In this document: piece after piece, positions 26,761-36,908 of the stretch | Layout: every line of letters starts with the position of its first letter | Numbering within the stretch: the first letter of the stretch is position 1 | NCBI GenBank assembly: GCA_016713525.1 | Contig: JADJOZ010000009.1 | Location: 1 to 64,000 of the forward strand | DNA length: 64,000 nt | From: Bacteroidota bacterium | GTDB lineage: Bacteria; Bacteroidota; Bacteroidia; AKYH767-A; OLB10 | Direction: 5' to 3' | Program-made: the position numbers and the translations under genes | Notes under the pieces: generated by a model | Databases searched by the model: none | The model's input: the letters and a program-made list of their open reading frames with translations, nothing else | What the model was told of the DNA's origin: nothing

Positions 26761-28479
26761 TCATTTCTGCAACCAGTTATTTCTGAATTTAAGCTGAGTA
26801 TCTGAAGGTTTATCTATTGATTTCAAAACGAATTTCGACCAATAATTTTTAGAATCCTTTATTACCACTTGTTCCCTGATTTTTCTGGAGGAGGCGATTA
26901 ACAATTTCAATTCAGCGCCTTCAAAAGAATCGAACAAATCACCCACAGAAACATCGGTTCTGCTTCCATTTACTCCGATTATTTCATCGTCTTTAAGTAA
27001 ACCTGCTTTCGCTGCAGGAGATCCGGGTGCAATGGTTGTGATATACACACCCCCTCCCCGATTTTCAAGTTTCATACCTAGCTTTCTTTCATGCATTAAA
27101 CCTGCGGCGAATTCAACCAGCTGTATTCCTGCCAAAGCAACAATTTCATTCAGCAGCGAATCGAGTGATGAAGCTTTAAACACCCGATTTCTGAAAAAAT
27201 CATCAAACCCGGTTCCTGCAACTTGCTCAGCAATTTTCTGAAAATCATCGCCGGAATAACCTTTGTTTTTCAGTGCATACTCCTGATACAAAATACGCAT
27301 AACATCGTCGAGTGATTTCACCGAATTTGTTGCATTTCTTATCATAAAATCAAGCATCCAGGCAAGTAAACATCCTTCATCATAAATGGAAGTTTTACGT
27401 CCCGGCACACCGGGAACATAGCCATCAAGCCAGGTGTCGAATGATGATTCTGCAACAGCATAATTGAACCGACCTGAATTATCCATGTGTTTCTGCACAC
27501 GGACACTATATTCACTCATCAAATCATCAAAACTAAAAAATCCGGAACGTCCCAGAAATAAGTCTCCATAATAGGTTGTGACTCCTTCATAAACATAGCC
27601 CGATGATGAGTAATTCTCCTTCTTAAAATTGTAAGGAAGCATCTCAACAGGGCGGATCGTTTTCACATTCCAGCAATGAAATAATTCATGTGATGCAACA
27701 CCTAAAAAATCACTGTACAGCGCAGGTTTCATCAGATTATGTCCGGGACCCAGAGCCAACACAGTTGAATTTAGGTGTTCCACACCGTGGTAGAAAGGCG
27801 TGGGAAGTAACTGAACCAGAAAATGAAAATCATTGGCCGGAAAAGAACCCATCATCTTCAACTGCACTTCTGTAAATTTCCTAAAATCTGAAATAATCTG
27901 ATCCCACCCCGGATTACAAATTCCCTGAAGCCATATATGAAATTCAACCCCATTCACTTCATAGCTTTTATGTTGTAACGATGGAGAAGCGATAAACGGA
28001 GAATCGGCAAGTCGGTCGAAATTCTCACATTCAAAAACAAAATTGCCTGCTGTTTTCATGCCTGTGGCTACTTGCCAGTCAGAAGGTACATCTAAAATAA
28101 TTTCGCAGCGTTCATCCATCCGATCATCACAGTACATACAGCAATGAACAGGGTTAATATATAATTGATCGTGGTCGAGATAACAGGCACCGGCATCGGG
28201 TTGTGCTGCGTAATACAAATATGATGCTTTAATCATTTTACACTTCGCATCAATCACCCAGGTATCTTTATCAGATTTATGAAATGCTAAAGGTTTTCCG
28301 TTTTCATCAGTGACCTCAAAACCCTTCAAATTTTTAGCGAAATTTCCCAATTCATACCTTCCCGGTCTCCAGGAGGGCAAATGCAGTTCCATTTTATCAC
28401 TATTAAACGAACCATTTAATTCGATATCAACTTTTACAAATCGCTGATGTTCAGATGGAATAGAGAAAGTGTACTTCAT
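26761..28479 (-). CDS. M61 family metallopeptidase with PDZ domain
   Basis: 572 residues, intact. M61 glycyl-aminopeptidase relatives cleave peptides with N-terminal Gly or Ala. An N-terminal beta domain (residues ~1-170, 'LPSWRPGRYELGNFAKNL') precedes a thermolysin-like catalytic domain with 'ASHELFHCWNVKTIRP' (HExxH zinc site, residues ~262-266) and 'YVYEGVTTYYGDL' (third ligand Glu), then a PDZ domain (~470-545, 'GVYITTIAPGSPAAKAGLL'). No signal peptide is evident from the chosen ATG, so it may be cytoplasmic. Transcribed divergently from lpdA. Confidence 0.9.
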   Translation of the reverse strand: MKYTFSIPSEHQRFVKVDIELNGSFNSDKMELHLPSWRPGRYELGNFAKNLKGFEVTDENGKPLAFHKSDKDTWVIDAKCKMIKASYLYYAAQPDAGACYLDHDQLYINPVHCCMYCDDRMDERCEIILDVPSDWQVATGMKTAGNFVFECENFDRLADSPFIASPSLQHKSYEVNGVEFHIWLQGICNPGWDQIISDFRKFTEVQLKMMGSFPANDFHFLVQLLPTPFYHGVEHLNSTVLALGPGHNLMKPALYSDFLGVASHELFHCWNVKTIRPVEMLPYNFKKENYSSSGYVYEGVTTYYGDLFLGRSGFFSFDDLMSEYSVRVQKHMDNSGRFNYAVAESSFDTWLDGYVPGVPGRKTSIYDEGCLLAWMLDFMIRNATNSVKSLDDVMRILYQEYALKNKGYSGDDFQKIAEQVAGTGFDDFFRNRVFKASSLDSLLNEIVALAGIQLVEFAAGLMHERKLGMKLENRGGGVYITTIAPGSPAAKAGLLKDDEIIGVNGSRTDVSVGDLFDSFEGAELKLLIASSRKIREQVVIKDSKNYWSKFVLKSIDKPSDTQLKFRNNWLQK

Positions 28480-28575
28480 ATTTATTTGTTTTTCAAAACT
28501 TTACAGATCATCTTTGGATGAAGTTGAAACCGGAAGATTCTTTATCTTCGCAGGGCGAAAATAAAGATAAAGAAT

Positions 28576-29966
28576 ATGAATTACGATCTCATAGTTATAG
28601 GAAGTGGTCCGGGTGGATATGTTGGTGCAATCCGTGCATCTCAACTGGGTTTGAAAGTAGCCGTTGTTGAAAAAGAAAGTCTGGGTGGCGTATGCTTGAA
28701 CTGGGGATGTATCCCAACAAAAGCGCTTTTGAAGAGTGCCCAGGTTTTCGAATACATACACCATGCTGCCGACTATGGGATTACCGTAAATGATGCAAAA
28801 GCCGATTTTGGCGCAGTAGTTACCCGCAGCCGTGGTGTTGCCGATGGAATGAGCAAAGGCGTTCAGTTCCTGATGAAAAAGAATAAAATTGATGTCATCA
28901 TGGGAACCGGAAAAGTGAAACCCGGAAAGAAAGTGGAAGTTACTGCTGCAGATGGTACTAAATCAACTTATGAAGCTGCCCATATTATTTTGGCAACAGG
29001 TGCACGTTCACGTGAACTTCCGAACTTAAAACAGGATGGTAAAAAAGTATTTGGATACCGTGAAGCGATGAATTTACCTAAGCAACCTGCATCTTTGGTT
29101 GTTGTTGGCTCAGGTGCAATTGGGGTTGAATTTGCGTATTTTTATAATGCGATGGGAACCAAAGTTACCATTGTTGAATTTATGCCAAATATAGTTCCTG
29201 TTGAAGATGAAGAAGTATCCAAACAATTACTGAAATCATTTAAAAAATCAGGAATAGAAATCATGACCGAATCTACCGTTGAGAGCGTAGATACATCCGG
29301 TGCACTTTGTAAAGTGAGTATCAAGAATAAAAAAGGTGAGTTGGTAACTGTCGAGGCTGAAGCTGTTTTATCTGCAGTTGGTATCACTCCAAATATTGAA
29401 AATATAGGCCTTGAAGATGTTGGCATCATCACTGATAAAGGACGTGTGGTAGTGAATGATTACTATCAGACCAACATGCCTGGAGTATATGCAATTGGTG
29501 ACATAGTAAAGGTCAGGCATTGGCCCATGTTGCGTCTGCGGAAGCTATTATTTGTGTTGAAAAAATCGCAGGACACCATCCTGAGCCACTTGATTACAAC
29601 AACATTCCCGGATGTACCTATTGTTCCCCTGAGATTGCCTCTGTAGGATATACGGAAAAGGCTGCTAAGGAAGCCGGTTATGAAATCAAAGTTGGGAAAT
29701 TTCCATTTTCAGCATCTGGTAAAGCGAGTGCTGCCGGTGCTAAAGATGGTTTTGTAAAACTTATTTTCGATGCTAAATACGGTGAGTTCTTAGGTGCTCA
29801 CATGATAGGCATGAATGTTACCGAAATGATTGCAGAAGTGGTTGTTGCCAGAAAACTGGAAACTACAGGACATGAGATCATCAAATCGGTTCATCCCCAC
29901 CCTACCATGTCAGAAGCTATTATGGAAGCCGCTGCTGCTGCCTATGGCGAAGTAATCCACTTGTAA
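28576..29966 (+). CDS. lpdA: Dihydrolipoyl dehydrogenase, one frameshift
   Basis: E3 component shared by 2-oxoacid dehydrogenase complexes; reoxidises dihydrolipoyl groups using FAD and NAD+. 'DLIVIGSGPGGYVGAIRASQ' is the FAD-binding fold, 'GGVCLNWGCIPTKALL' holds the redox disulfide, 'VVVGSGAIGVEFAYFYNAMG' binds NAD, and 'VHPHPTMSEAIMEAA' carries the His-Glu base of the partner subunit. The frame changes at an AAA run (29508-29510); one more A restores 'IGDIVKGQALAHVASAEA'. Total ~463 residues, normal. It serves the E1 beta (56.3 kb) and E2 (62.8 kb) encoded here, though not in an operon with them. Confidence 0.92.
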
Positions 29967-30013
29967 AATAGTGATTGATCTTGAATTGATACTATATTAG
30001 CTCTTAACCAGTA

Positions 30014-31114
30014 TTAGTTTACCAGTGACTTTACGAAATCATCAAAGAGGTATCTGGAATCATCAGGACCCGGAGCAGATTCGGGATGATATTGAACGGA
30101 AAATGCCTTTTTGTTTTTGACTTTGATTCCTTCTACCGAGTTATCATTTAAGTTTACGTGCGTGATTTCCAAAATTGGAGATTTCTCAACCGCTTCTCTG
30201 CTGATAGCGAAACCATGATTCTGTGAAGTAACCTCAGAATGACCCGAGTTCATGTTTTTCACCGGGTGATTAATTCCACGGTGGCCGTTGAACATTTTAA
30301 AGGTGGGAATGCCACAAGCTTCAGCAAGCAACTGATGTCCGAGGCAAATTCCAAATACCGGAAGTTCCGCTGCCAGAATATCCTTCACGGTTTGCACCAC
30401 CTGAGGCATAACCGCAGGATCGCCGGGACCATTTGATACCAACACTCCATTTGGATTCCAGGCTTTAATATCGTTGTAAGAGGCATTAAATGGAAAAACC
30501 TGCACATAACAACCGCGGTCGGCCAGACATCTCAGGGTATTTGTCTTCACCCCTTCGTCGAGCACTGCTACTTTGAGTTTAGCCTCGGGATTTCCGAAAA
30601 AATAAGGCTTTTTAGTCGATACCGTTGAAGAAAGTTCCAAACCTGCCATTGAAGGCACTTTAGAAAGCATTTCCTTCAATTTAGCGACGTCTGCTATATC
30701 TGATGAGATAATAGCGTTCATAGCTCCTTTATCGCGGATATGGCGCACTAATGCCCTGGTATCGACATCACAAATTACGACCATGTTTTGTTCCACAAAA
30801 TAATCGTTCAGCGAAGTGTCGGCTTGCTTGCGTGAATACTGCAAACTAAAGTTTCTGCAAATCAGTCCGGCAATTTTCAACGAATCAGATTCTGATTCAT
30901 CGTATTTGATGCCATAATTACCGATGTGCACGTTGGTAGCAAGTAAAAGCTGGCCTTTGTACGAAGGATCTGTGAAAACCTCCTGATATCCGGTCATGCC
31001 GGTATTAAAACAAACTTCTCCGGTAGCGGTACCGACTTTTCCGGCAGATTTGCCATGAAAAACGGTGCCATCTTCAAGGACCAGGATTGCGGGTGATTTG
31101 GGTGCGTACTTCAT
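30014..31114 (-). CDS. carA: Carbamoyl-phosphate synthase small subunit
   Basis: 366 residues from ATG 31112-31114 ('MKYAPKSPAILVLEDG'); the 12-residue upstream extension is not family-like. The glutaminase subunit hydrolyses glutamine and channels ammonia to CarB for arginine and pyrimidine synthesis. The N-terminal domain ('GTVFHGKSAGKVGTATGEVCFNTGM') is followed by a class I amidotransferase domain with the catalytic Cys in 'VFGICLGHQLLAEA' and His/Glu in 'VQYHPESAPGPDDS'. Downstream of rplQ on the same strand with a hairpin between them, as in other Bacteroidota. carB is not in the window. Confidence 0.95.
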   Translation of the reverse strand: MKYAPKSPAILVLEDGTVFHGKSAGKVGTATGEVCFNTGMTGYQEVFTDPSYKGQLLLATNVHIGNYGIKYDESESDSLKIAGLICRNFSLQYSRKQADTSLNDYFVEQNMVVICDVDTRALVRHIRDKGAMNAIISSDIADVAKLKEMLSKVPSMAGLELSSTVSTKKPYFFGNPEAKLKVAVLDEGVKTNTLRCLADRGCYVQVFPFNASYNDIKAWNPNGVLVSNGPGDPAVMPQVVQTVKDILAAELPVFGICLGHQLLAEACGIPTFKMFNGHRGINHPVKNMNSGHSEVTSQNHGFAISREAVEKSPILEITHVNLNDNSVEGIKVKNKKAFSVQYHPESAPGPDDSRYLFDDFVKSLVN

Positions 31115-31150
31115 TGTTGATAGTGCTTTTGAAAGTGCAAAATAAATCAA

Positions 31151-31183
31151 AAAAAGGATAATGCCGGGGCATCATCCTTTTTA
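31151..31183 (-). terminator. Hairpin between rplQ and carA
   Basis: AAAAAGGAT(A)ATGCC-GGGG-CATCATCCTTTTT: a ~12-bp stem with A- and T-runs on its two sides, so it could terminate transcription leaving rplQ. It ends the ribosomal supercluster. Confidence 0.6.
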
Positions 31184-31208
31184 TAAGTTATTGTTTAGTT
31201 TTCATTAA

Positions 31209-31727
31209 TTACTCAGCAACGTCTCCTTCAGAATCAGACTTTTTCGCTTTTGCTTTTTTGCTTTTTGGAGCTCCTTCAACAGCAGGAGCATCAGCTTTCT
31301 TAGTTCTTCCGCGACGAGTTGTTTTAGCTTTCTTAGTACCTTCAGCAGATGTTTCTTTCACCATTAAGGCGTTGAAATCAACCAGCTCCATCATGCACAT
31401 TTCAGCAGCATCACCTAAACGGTTTCCGGTTTTGATGATACGTGTATATCCACCCGGACGTTCTCCGATTTTGCCAGCTACTTCGCGGAACAATTCGGTA
31501 ACTGCATCTTTATCCTGCAGGTAACTGAAAACAGTTCTTCTGGAATGTGTAGAATCGCTTTTCGATTTGGTGATAAGTGGTTCCACATATTTCCTCAGTG
31601 CTTTAGCTTTAGCAACTGTGGTATTAATTCTTTTATGCAGGATTAGTGAGGCAGCCATATTCGAGAGCATTGCATCTCTGTGACTGTTTGTTCTTCCTAA
31701 ATGGTTTATTTTTTTACCGTGACGCAT
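31209..31727 (-). CDS. rplQ: 50S ribosomal protein L17
   Basis: 172 residues. 'MRHGKKINHLGRTNSHRDAML' is the conserved N-terminus of L17, which sits near the exit tunnel of the large subunit. The core ends near residue 115; the last ~55 residues are a Lys/Ala-rich low-complexity tail longer than in E. coli (127 residues). Last gene of the alpha operon, 55 bp after rpoA. Confidence 0.97.
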   Translation of the reverse strand: MRHGKKINHLGRTNSHRDAMLSNMAASLILHKRINTTVAKAKALRKYVEPLITKSKSDSTHSRRTVFSYLQDKDAVTELFREVAGKIGERPGGYTRIIKTGNRLGDAAEMCMMELVDFNALMVKETSAEGTKKAKTTRRGRTKKADAPAVEGAPKSKKAKAKKSDSEGDVAE

Positions 31728-31782
31728 GTTTGTTCGATCTTTTCAATCCTGTTTAATAGCAGGTATATTCTTCTATGATAAA

Positions 31783-32775
31783 TTAGTCTTTCTCAAGTTT
31801 ATATTTGGAAACATTCATTCCAAAGTTCAGGTTTTTGCTTCTCACCAGTTCTTCCAGTTCGGTTAATGATTTCTTACCAAAATTTCTGAACTTTAGTAAG
31901 TCATTTTTTGAATAGGAAACCAGGTCACCCAATGTTTCAACATCAGCAGCTTTAAGGCAGTTAAGAGCGCGGACTGAAAGGTCCATATCCACTAACTTCG
32001 TTTTCAGCAACTGACGCATGTGCAATGAAGATTCATCGAACTCTTCAGTTGGAGTTTTTGGTTTGCTTTCCAGAGTGATTTTCTCATCTGAGAACAGCAT
32101 GAAGTGATGAATCAGGATTTCAGCAGCTTCTTTGAGGGCATCTTTCGGATGGATTGAGCCATCGGTAGAGATCTCAAGAACCAGCTTCTCATAATCCGTT
32201 TTTTGCTCCACACGATAGTTTTCTACATTGTAGCGAACGTTACGGATTGGAGTAAAAATTGAATCGATTGCAATAGTACCAACAGGGTAGCTATTCGATT
32301 TATTTTCTTCAGCAGGCACATAACCTCTTCCTTTATCAATTGTGATATCGATTTGAATTTTCACACTTGATTCCATATTACAGATAACGAGATCAGGGTT
32401 CAGAACCTGGAATGCGGAGGTATGTTTTGCGATATCTCCGGCAGTAAATTGATTCTTACCATTGATGGTTACCTGAACTTTTTCAGAGTCAGTAGATTCA
32501 ATTTGTTTTTTGAAACGAACTTGTTTAAGGTTCAGAATCATTTCAGTTACATCTTCTACTACTCCCTTAATTGTAGAAAACTCATGATCGACACCTGAAA
32601 TTTTCACGGTGGTGATAGCATGACCTTCGAGAGATGAGAGAAGAATTCTTCTAAGCGCATTTCCGATGGTAATTCCATAACCGGGTTCAAGTGGGCGGAA
32701 CTCGAAAGAACCAACATGCTCATTGGATTGAAGCATGATTACCTTATCCGGTCTTTGAAACGCTAATATTGCCAT
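31783..32775 (-). CDS. rpoA: RNA polymerase alpha subunit
   Basis: 330 residues, full length. N-terminal dimerisation domain (1-~230, 'GITIGNALRRILLSSLEG') nucleates polymerase assembly; after a linker, the C-terminal domain (~255-320, 'LKAADVETLGDLV', 'LRNFGKKSLTELEELV') contacts upstream DNA and activators. Between rpsD and rplQ, the standard alpha-operon position. Confidence 0.98.
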   Translation of the reverse strand: MAILAFQRPDKVIMLQSNEHVGSFEFRPLEPGYGITIGNALRRILLSSLEGHAITTVKISGVDHEFSTIKGVVEDVTEMILNLKQVRFKKQIESTDSEKVQVTINGKNQFTAGDIAKHTSAFQVLNPDLVICNMESSVKIQIDITIDKGRGYVPAEENKSNSYPVGTIAIDSIFTPIRNVRYNVENYRVEQKTDYEKLVLEISTDGSIHPKDALKEAAEILIHHFMLFSDEKITLESKPKTPTEEFDESSLHMRQLLKTKLVDMDLSVRALNCLKAADVETLGDLVSYSKNDLLKFRNFGKKSLTELEELVRSKNLNFGMNVSKYKLEKD

Positions 32776-32848
32776 GTTTATATCCTTCTTTTTTAAGTTA
32801 TTTCTGAATCATTAATACTTCCCAAACAGTGGAAGTCACTGTAACTGA

Positions 32849-33454
32849 TTATTTAGAGTATAACTCGACAATCAGTTGTTCCTTGATATTTTCGGTGATA
32901 TCGGCACGTGCAGGAACACTAACGAATTTGCCTTCCATTTTGCTTTCATCCCACTCCAACCATGAGTAGCGATTGCTTCTGGAACGGAGGCTATCGGTAA
33001 TTACTTCAAAAGATTTAGATCTCTCGCGAACACCAATCTGATCACCTGCTTTAAGAGTATAAGATGGGATATTTACCACTTTACCATTCACCACAATGTG
33101 GCAGTGTGAAACCAACTGACGTCCGGCTGAACGGGTTGGTGCGATGCCTAAGCGATAAACCACATTATCTAAACGTGATTCAATTAACTGAAGCAAATTT
33201 TCACCGGTAATACCTTCTTTTCTGGAAGCACGGTCGAAAGTTTTCGCAAACTGACGTTCCAGGATTCCATAGGTGTATTTCACCTTTTGTTTTTCTTTCA
33301 ACTGGGTAGCGTATTCAGAAAGCTTTGAACGCTTTTTGGATTGCCCGTGCTGTCCCGGAGGATAGTTTCTTTTCTCGTAATTTTTATCAGGTCCGTAAAT
33401 CGGTTCTCTGAATTTTCTTGCAATCTTGGTCTTTGGTCCTATATACCTGGCCAT
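32849..33454 (-). CDS. rpsD: 30S ribosomal protein S4
   Basis: 201 residues. Primary 16S rRNA-binding protein. 'ARYIGPKTKIARKFREPIYG' at the N-terminus is the zinc-free form typical of this phylum; the S4 RNA-binding domain is 'RLDNVVYRLGIAPTRSAGRQ' with 'HCHIVVNGKVVNIPSY' after it. In other bacteria S4 represses the alpha operon; no operator was identified here. Confidence 0.98.
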   Translation of the reverse strand: MARYIGPKTKIARKFREPIYGPDKNYEKRNYPPGQHGQSKKRSKLSEYATQLKEKQKVKYTYGILERQFAKTFDRASRKEGITGENLLQLIESRLDNVVYRLGIAPTRSAGRQLVSHCHIVVNGKVVNIPSYTLKAGDQIGVRERSKSFEVITDSLRSRSNRYSWLEWDESKMEGKFVSVPARADITENIKEQLIVELYSK

Positions 33455-33497
33455 GAATAGTGTATTATATGCTTAAAATAAATGCTTTGACTATAAA

Positions 33498-33890
33498 TTA
33501 AATTCTTCTGCGTTTTGGAGGGCGGCAACCGTTGTGAGGAATCGGAGTGATATCCATGATTTCGGTAACTTCCAAACCTGCATTATGAAGAGTTCTGATA
33601 GCAGATTCACGACCTGCGCCGGGTCCTTTTACAAACACCTTTACTTTTCTCATACCTGCATCGAATGCTACTTTAGAGCAATCCTGAGCAGCCATTTGAG
33701 CAGCATACGGTGTATTCTTTTTAGATCCTTTGAATCCCATCTTACCGGCAGAAGCCCATGATACCACCTGACCGGTAGTATTGGTTATGCTGATGATGAT
33801 GTTATTAAACGTAGCGTTGATGTGAGCTTCACCCACTGACTCTACTTTAACCACTCTTTTCTTAGCGGTAACTTTTGCTGTTTTTGCCAT
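33498..33890 (-). CDS. rpsK: 30S ribosomal protein S11
   Basis: 130 residues. Platform protein contacting mRNA upstream of the P site. 'NTTGQVVSWASAGKMGFKGS', 'GPGAGRESAIRTL' and the basic end 'PIPHNGCRPPKRRRI' are the family signatures. Between rpsM and rpsD with 43-45 bp gaps. Confidence 0.98.
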   Translation of the reverse strand: MAKTAKVTAKKRVVKVESVGEAHINATFNNIIISITNTTGQVVSWASAGKMGFKGSKKNTPYAAQMAAQDCSKVAFDAGMRKVKVFVKGPGAGRESAIRTLHNAGLEVTEIMDITPIPHNGCRPPKRRRI

Positions 33891-33935
33891 TCTTATAGTT
33901 GTTACTGACGGTCTTTCATTCCGCCAGCTGATTCA

Positions 33936-34313
33936 TTACTTAGTTACTTTCTTTTTGTTGGCAACTGTTTTACGTTTACCTTTTCTGGTACGGCAGTTAT
34001 TCTTTGTACGTTGACCGCGAACAGGTAATCCCACACGGTGACGAACACCGCGATAGCAGCCGATATCCATCAAACGTTTGATGTTTAGCTGAACTTCAGA
34101 ACGAAGTCCACCTTCCACTTTGATGTTATCATTGATGTATGTTCTGATCTTGGTCAGTTCATCATCATTCCACTCCTGTACCTTCTTACTAAGATCAATA
34201 CCACTAACGGTAAGAATCTGTTGAGCGGTAGAACGCCCTATTCCGAAGATATAGGTGAGGCCGATTTCTCCTCTTTTGTTTTTTGGTAAATCAATACCAG
34301 CAATACGAGCCAT
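33936..34313 (-). CDS. rpsM: 30S ribosomal protein S13
   Basis: 125 residues. Head protein of the small subunit that touches the P-site tRNA and L5. 'ARIAGIDLPKNKRGEIGLTY' and 'YRGVRHRVGLPVRGQRTKNN' identify it; the tail is strongly basic ('RKGKRKTVANKKK'). First ribosomal gene after rpmJ in the alpha segment. Confidence 0.98.
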   Translation of the reverse strand: MARIAGIDLPKNKRGEIGLTYIFGIGRSTAQQILTVSGIDLSKKVQEWNDDELTKIRTYINDNIKVEGGLRSEVQLNIKRLMDIGCYRGVRHRVGLPVRGQRTKNNCRTRKGKRKTVANKKKVTK

Positions 34314-34347
34314 TTATATTCCTTTTGTTTTAAAATTCGATAGTTAA

Positions 34348-34464
34348 TTACCCTTGACGCATCTTAAAGCGTGGGTTCTTTTTGTTGATTACATATAAAC
34401 GTCCTTTACGTCTAACGATTTTACAATCAACGCTTCTCTTTTTCAAAGAGGGTCTTACTTTCAT
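34348..34464 (-). CDS. rpmJ: 50S ribosomal protein L36
   Basis: 38 residues, from ATG 34462-34464 to TAA 34348-34350. 'MKVRPSLKKRSVDCKIVRRK' and the end 'FKMRQG' show L36. Of the four zinc ligands in the C+ form (Cys11, Cys14, Cys27, His33) only Cys14 remains; the others are Ser, Asn and Phe, so this is a zinc-free form. Between infA and rpsM, the normal place. Confidence 0.95.
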   Translation of the reverse strand: MKVRPSLKKRSVDCKIVRRKGRLYVINKKNPRFKMRQG

Positions 34465-34472
34465 GGTAATAG

Positions 34473-34691
34473 TTATTTATATCTGTATGTTATTCTGCCT
34501 TTTGTTAAATCATAAGGTGACATTTCCACCTTTACTTTATCGCCGGGAAGAATTTTAATGTAATTCATCCTCATCTTACCGGAGATATGGGCTATGATTT
34601 CGTGCCCGTTTTCCAGTTCAACACGAAACATTGCATTCGACAATGCTTCTACAATTGATCCGTCTTGTTCGATGACTCCCTGTTTGGCCAT
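34473..34691 (-). CDS. infA: Translation initiation factor IF-1
   Basis: 72 residues, exactly family length. An S1-type OB fold that occupies the A site during initiation: 'IEQDGSIVEALSNAMFRVEL' and 'GKMRMNYIKILPGDKVKVE', ending 'GRITYRYK'. Two bp after map and 8 bp before rpmJ, so co-translated with both. Confidence 0.98.
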   Translation of the reverse strand: MAKQGVIEQDGSIVEALSNAMFRVELENGHEIIAHISGKMRMNYIKILPGDKVKVEMSPYDLTKGRITYRYK

Positions 34692-34693
34692 TC

Positions 34694-35503
34694 TTACGTT
34701 ACCGACTCCTGCTTGCTTAGGTTTATATTTTGGTTTTCCGATAATTCAATTTTTTCAAATGATGAGAGTACATCTGCTTTTGTAATACCGATAGCTACGG
34801 TGTGTTCGAAATGTGCTGAAGGCAACCGGTCGGCTGTGACTATTGTCCAGCCATCATCCAATTGTATTACCCCTCTTTTCCCGGCATTGATCATAGGTTC
34901 GATGGCTATTACCATTCCTGTTTTCAATACCATTCCACTACCGCGCTTTCCGTAATTTGGAACTTCCGGTTTTTCATGAAGCTTAACACCCACTCCATGT
35001 CCTACCAATTCCCTGACTACTCCGAATCCATTTGATTCTGCATGGTCTTGTACAGCTGCACTGATATCGCCGATGCGAAATCCTGCCACTGCTTTATCGA
35101 TACCCAGGTAAAGTGATTCTTTGGTTACCTGAATTAGTTTCCTGACTTTTTCTGAAACTTCTCCAATTGTAAACGTATAAGCTGAATCACCGAAGAAGTT
35201 GTCTTTTATAACTCCGCAATCAATTGAAACCACATCTCCTTCTTTGAGTTCACGCTTTCCGGGAATCCCATGTACTACTTCGGAATTAACCGAAATACAG
35301 AGGGAGGCAGGAAAGCCATGATACCCTTTAAAGGCGGGAACTGCTTTATTATCGCGGATAAATGTCTCCGCAATTTTGTCCAGTTCAATGGTTTTGATTC
35401 CGGGCTTTATAGCAGCACCGACTTCAGCCAATGTATCTCCAACAAGTAAAGAACTAACTCTTATTAATGCTATCTGCTCTGAAGTCTTGTAGATAACCTG
35501 CAA
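34694..35503 (-). CDS. map: Type I methionine aminopeptidase
   Basis: 269 residues. Removes N-terminal Met from nascent proteins. Metal ligands of the pita-bread fold are visible: 'VVSIDCGV' and 'FFGDSAYTF' (two Asp), 'VGHGVGVKLHEKP' (His), 'VIAIEPMI' (Glu) and 'SAHFEHTVAI' (Glu). Lies between secY and infA; adk, which often sits here, is missing. A ~15-residue C-terminal tail extends beyond E. coli Map. Confidence 0.96.
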   Translation of the reverse strand: MQVIYKTSEQIALIRVSSLLVGDTLAEVGAAIKPGIKTIELDKIAETFIRDNKAVPAFKGYHGFPASLCISVNSEVVHGIPGKRELKEGDVVSIDCGVIKDNFFGDSAYTFTIGEVSEKVRKLIQVTKESLYLGIDKAVAGFRIGDISAAVQDHAESNGFGVVRELVGHGVGVKLHEKPEVPNYGKRGSGMVLKTGMVIAIEPMINAGKRGVIQLDDGWTIVTADRLPSAHFEHTVAIGITKADVLSSFEKIELSENQNINLSKQESVT

Positions 35504-35560
35504 TGTTTATTTCCTCCAGATCATTAAATATTAATACAAATAATTATTGCCGACCCCGCG

Positions 35561-36908
35561 TTAAACTGCGGCACCGACAGCACTGCTACTTCTGCCCTTG
35601 ATACGTCCCGATTTCATCAATCCATCATAGTGACGCATTAACAAGTGACTTTCAATTTGTTGTAAAGTATCCAATACAACACCTACAAGAATCAGCAACG
35701 ATGTTCCCCCATAGAACTGGGCGAAATTGCTGTTAATTCCGGCAAGGCTGGCAAAGGTAGGTAAAATTGCGACAAATGCGAGAAAAAATGATCCCGGAAG
35801 GGTAATTTTTGACATCACATCATCGATAAACTCAGCAGTCTTCTTTCCTGGCTTAACACCGGGAATAAATCCGCCATTCTTTTTCATATCTTCTGCCATC
35901 TGATTTGGATTCACAGAAATGGCTGTATAGAAATAGGTAAACAGAATAATCAGGGTTGCAAAAAGTGATATTGTAGCCGAAGCTGGTGAAATCGGTAAAC
36001 GTACCGGCAAAAACCTTGCCACGATGCAGATTCAGGAAAAACTGTGCAATAGTTGCAGGAATAAACATGATTGCCTGGGCAAAGATAATTGGCATTACAC
36101 CTGCTGCATTGACTTTCAATGGGATATACTGACGCACACCACCATATTGCTTATTTCCAACGATTTTTTTCGCAAACTGCACCGGTATTCTCCGGGTACC
36201 CTGAACGAGCAGGATTACGGAGGCTACTACTGCGAAGAGAGCGACTATTTCAACCAGGAATATTACCAATCCACCACCTTGTTCATTCAAACGTGACATA
36301 AACTCATCACGCAATGATTGAGGCAGTCTGGCAATGATACCTATCATGATAATCAATGAAATACCATTTCCGATTCCTTTTTCGGTAATACGTTCTCCCA
36401 ACCACATTACGAACAATGTTCCTGCAGTAAGAATGAGGATTGAAGTGAACCAGAAACCGGTTCCATCCATCAGAATTGCACCGGGAGATTGCGCTTTGAG
36501 GTTAACAATATAACCGGGGGCTTGTCCGAGAGTCACCAAAACGGTCAGCCAACGGGTAATTTGATTCATTTTCTTTCTGCCACTTTCCCCTTCTTTCTGA
36601 AGTTTCTGGAAAAAAGGAACGGCAATACCTAATAACTGCACAACGATAGAAGCCGAGATATAAGGCATAATACCGAGTGCGAAGATGGAAGCCTGTGAGA
36701 AGGCACCTCCTGCGAACATATCGATAAGGCCTAAGATTCCGCCTTCAGACTGAGCCTGCAAATTAGCCAGGCCCGAAGGATCAACTCCGGGAAGGACAAT
36801 ATGAGCTCCTAACCTGTAGATGACCAAAAATCCTAATGTATTCAGGATTCTGGACCTAAGGTCTTCAATTTTAAAAATATTGCGCAGTGTAGTTATCAGA
36901 TTCTTCAT
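35561..36908 (-). CDS. secY: Protein translocase subunit SecY, one frameshift
   Basis: Central channel of the Sec translocon, about 448 residues with ten TM helices. 'LGFLVIYRLGAHIVLPGVDP' is TM1, 'GIMPYISASIVVQLL' TM2 and 'VNPNQMAEDMKKNGGFIPGV' the conserved cytoplasmic loop before TM10. The frame changes at the A5 run 35960-35964 (plus strand); deleting one base joins 'FTDFTSFGYNITF' to 'ATLIILFTYFYTAI'. SecY is essential, so a real disruption is very unlikely. It overlaps rplO by 4 bp. Confidence 0.95.
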
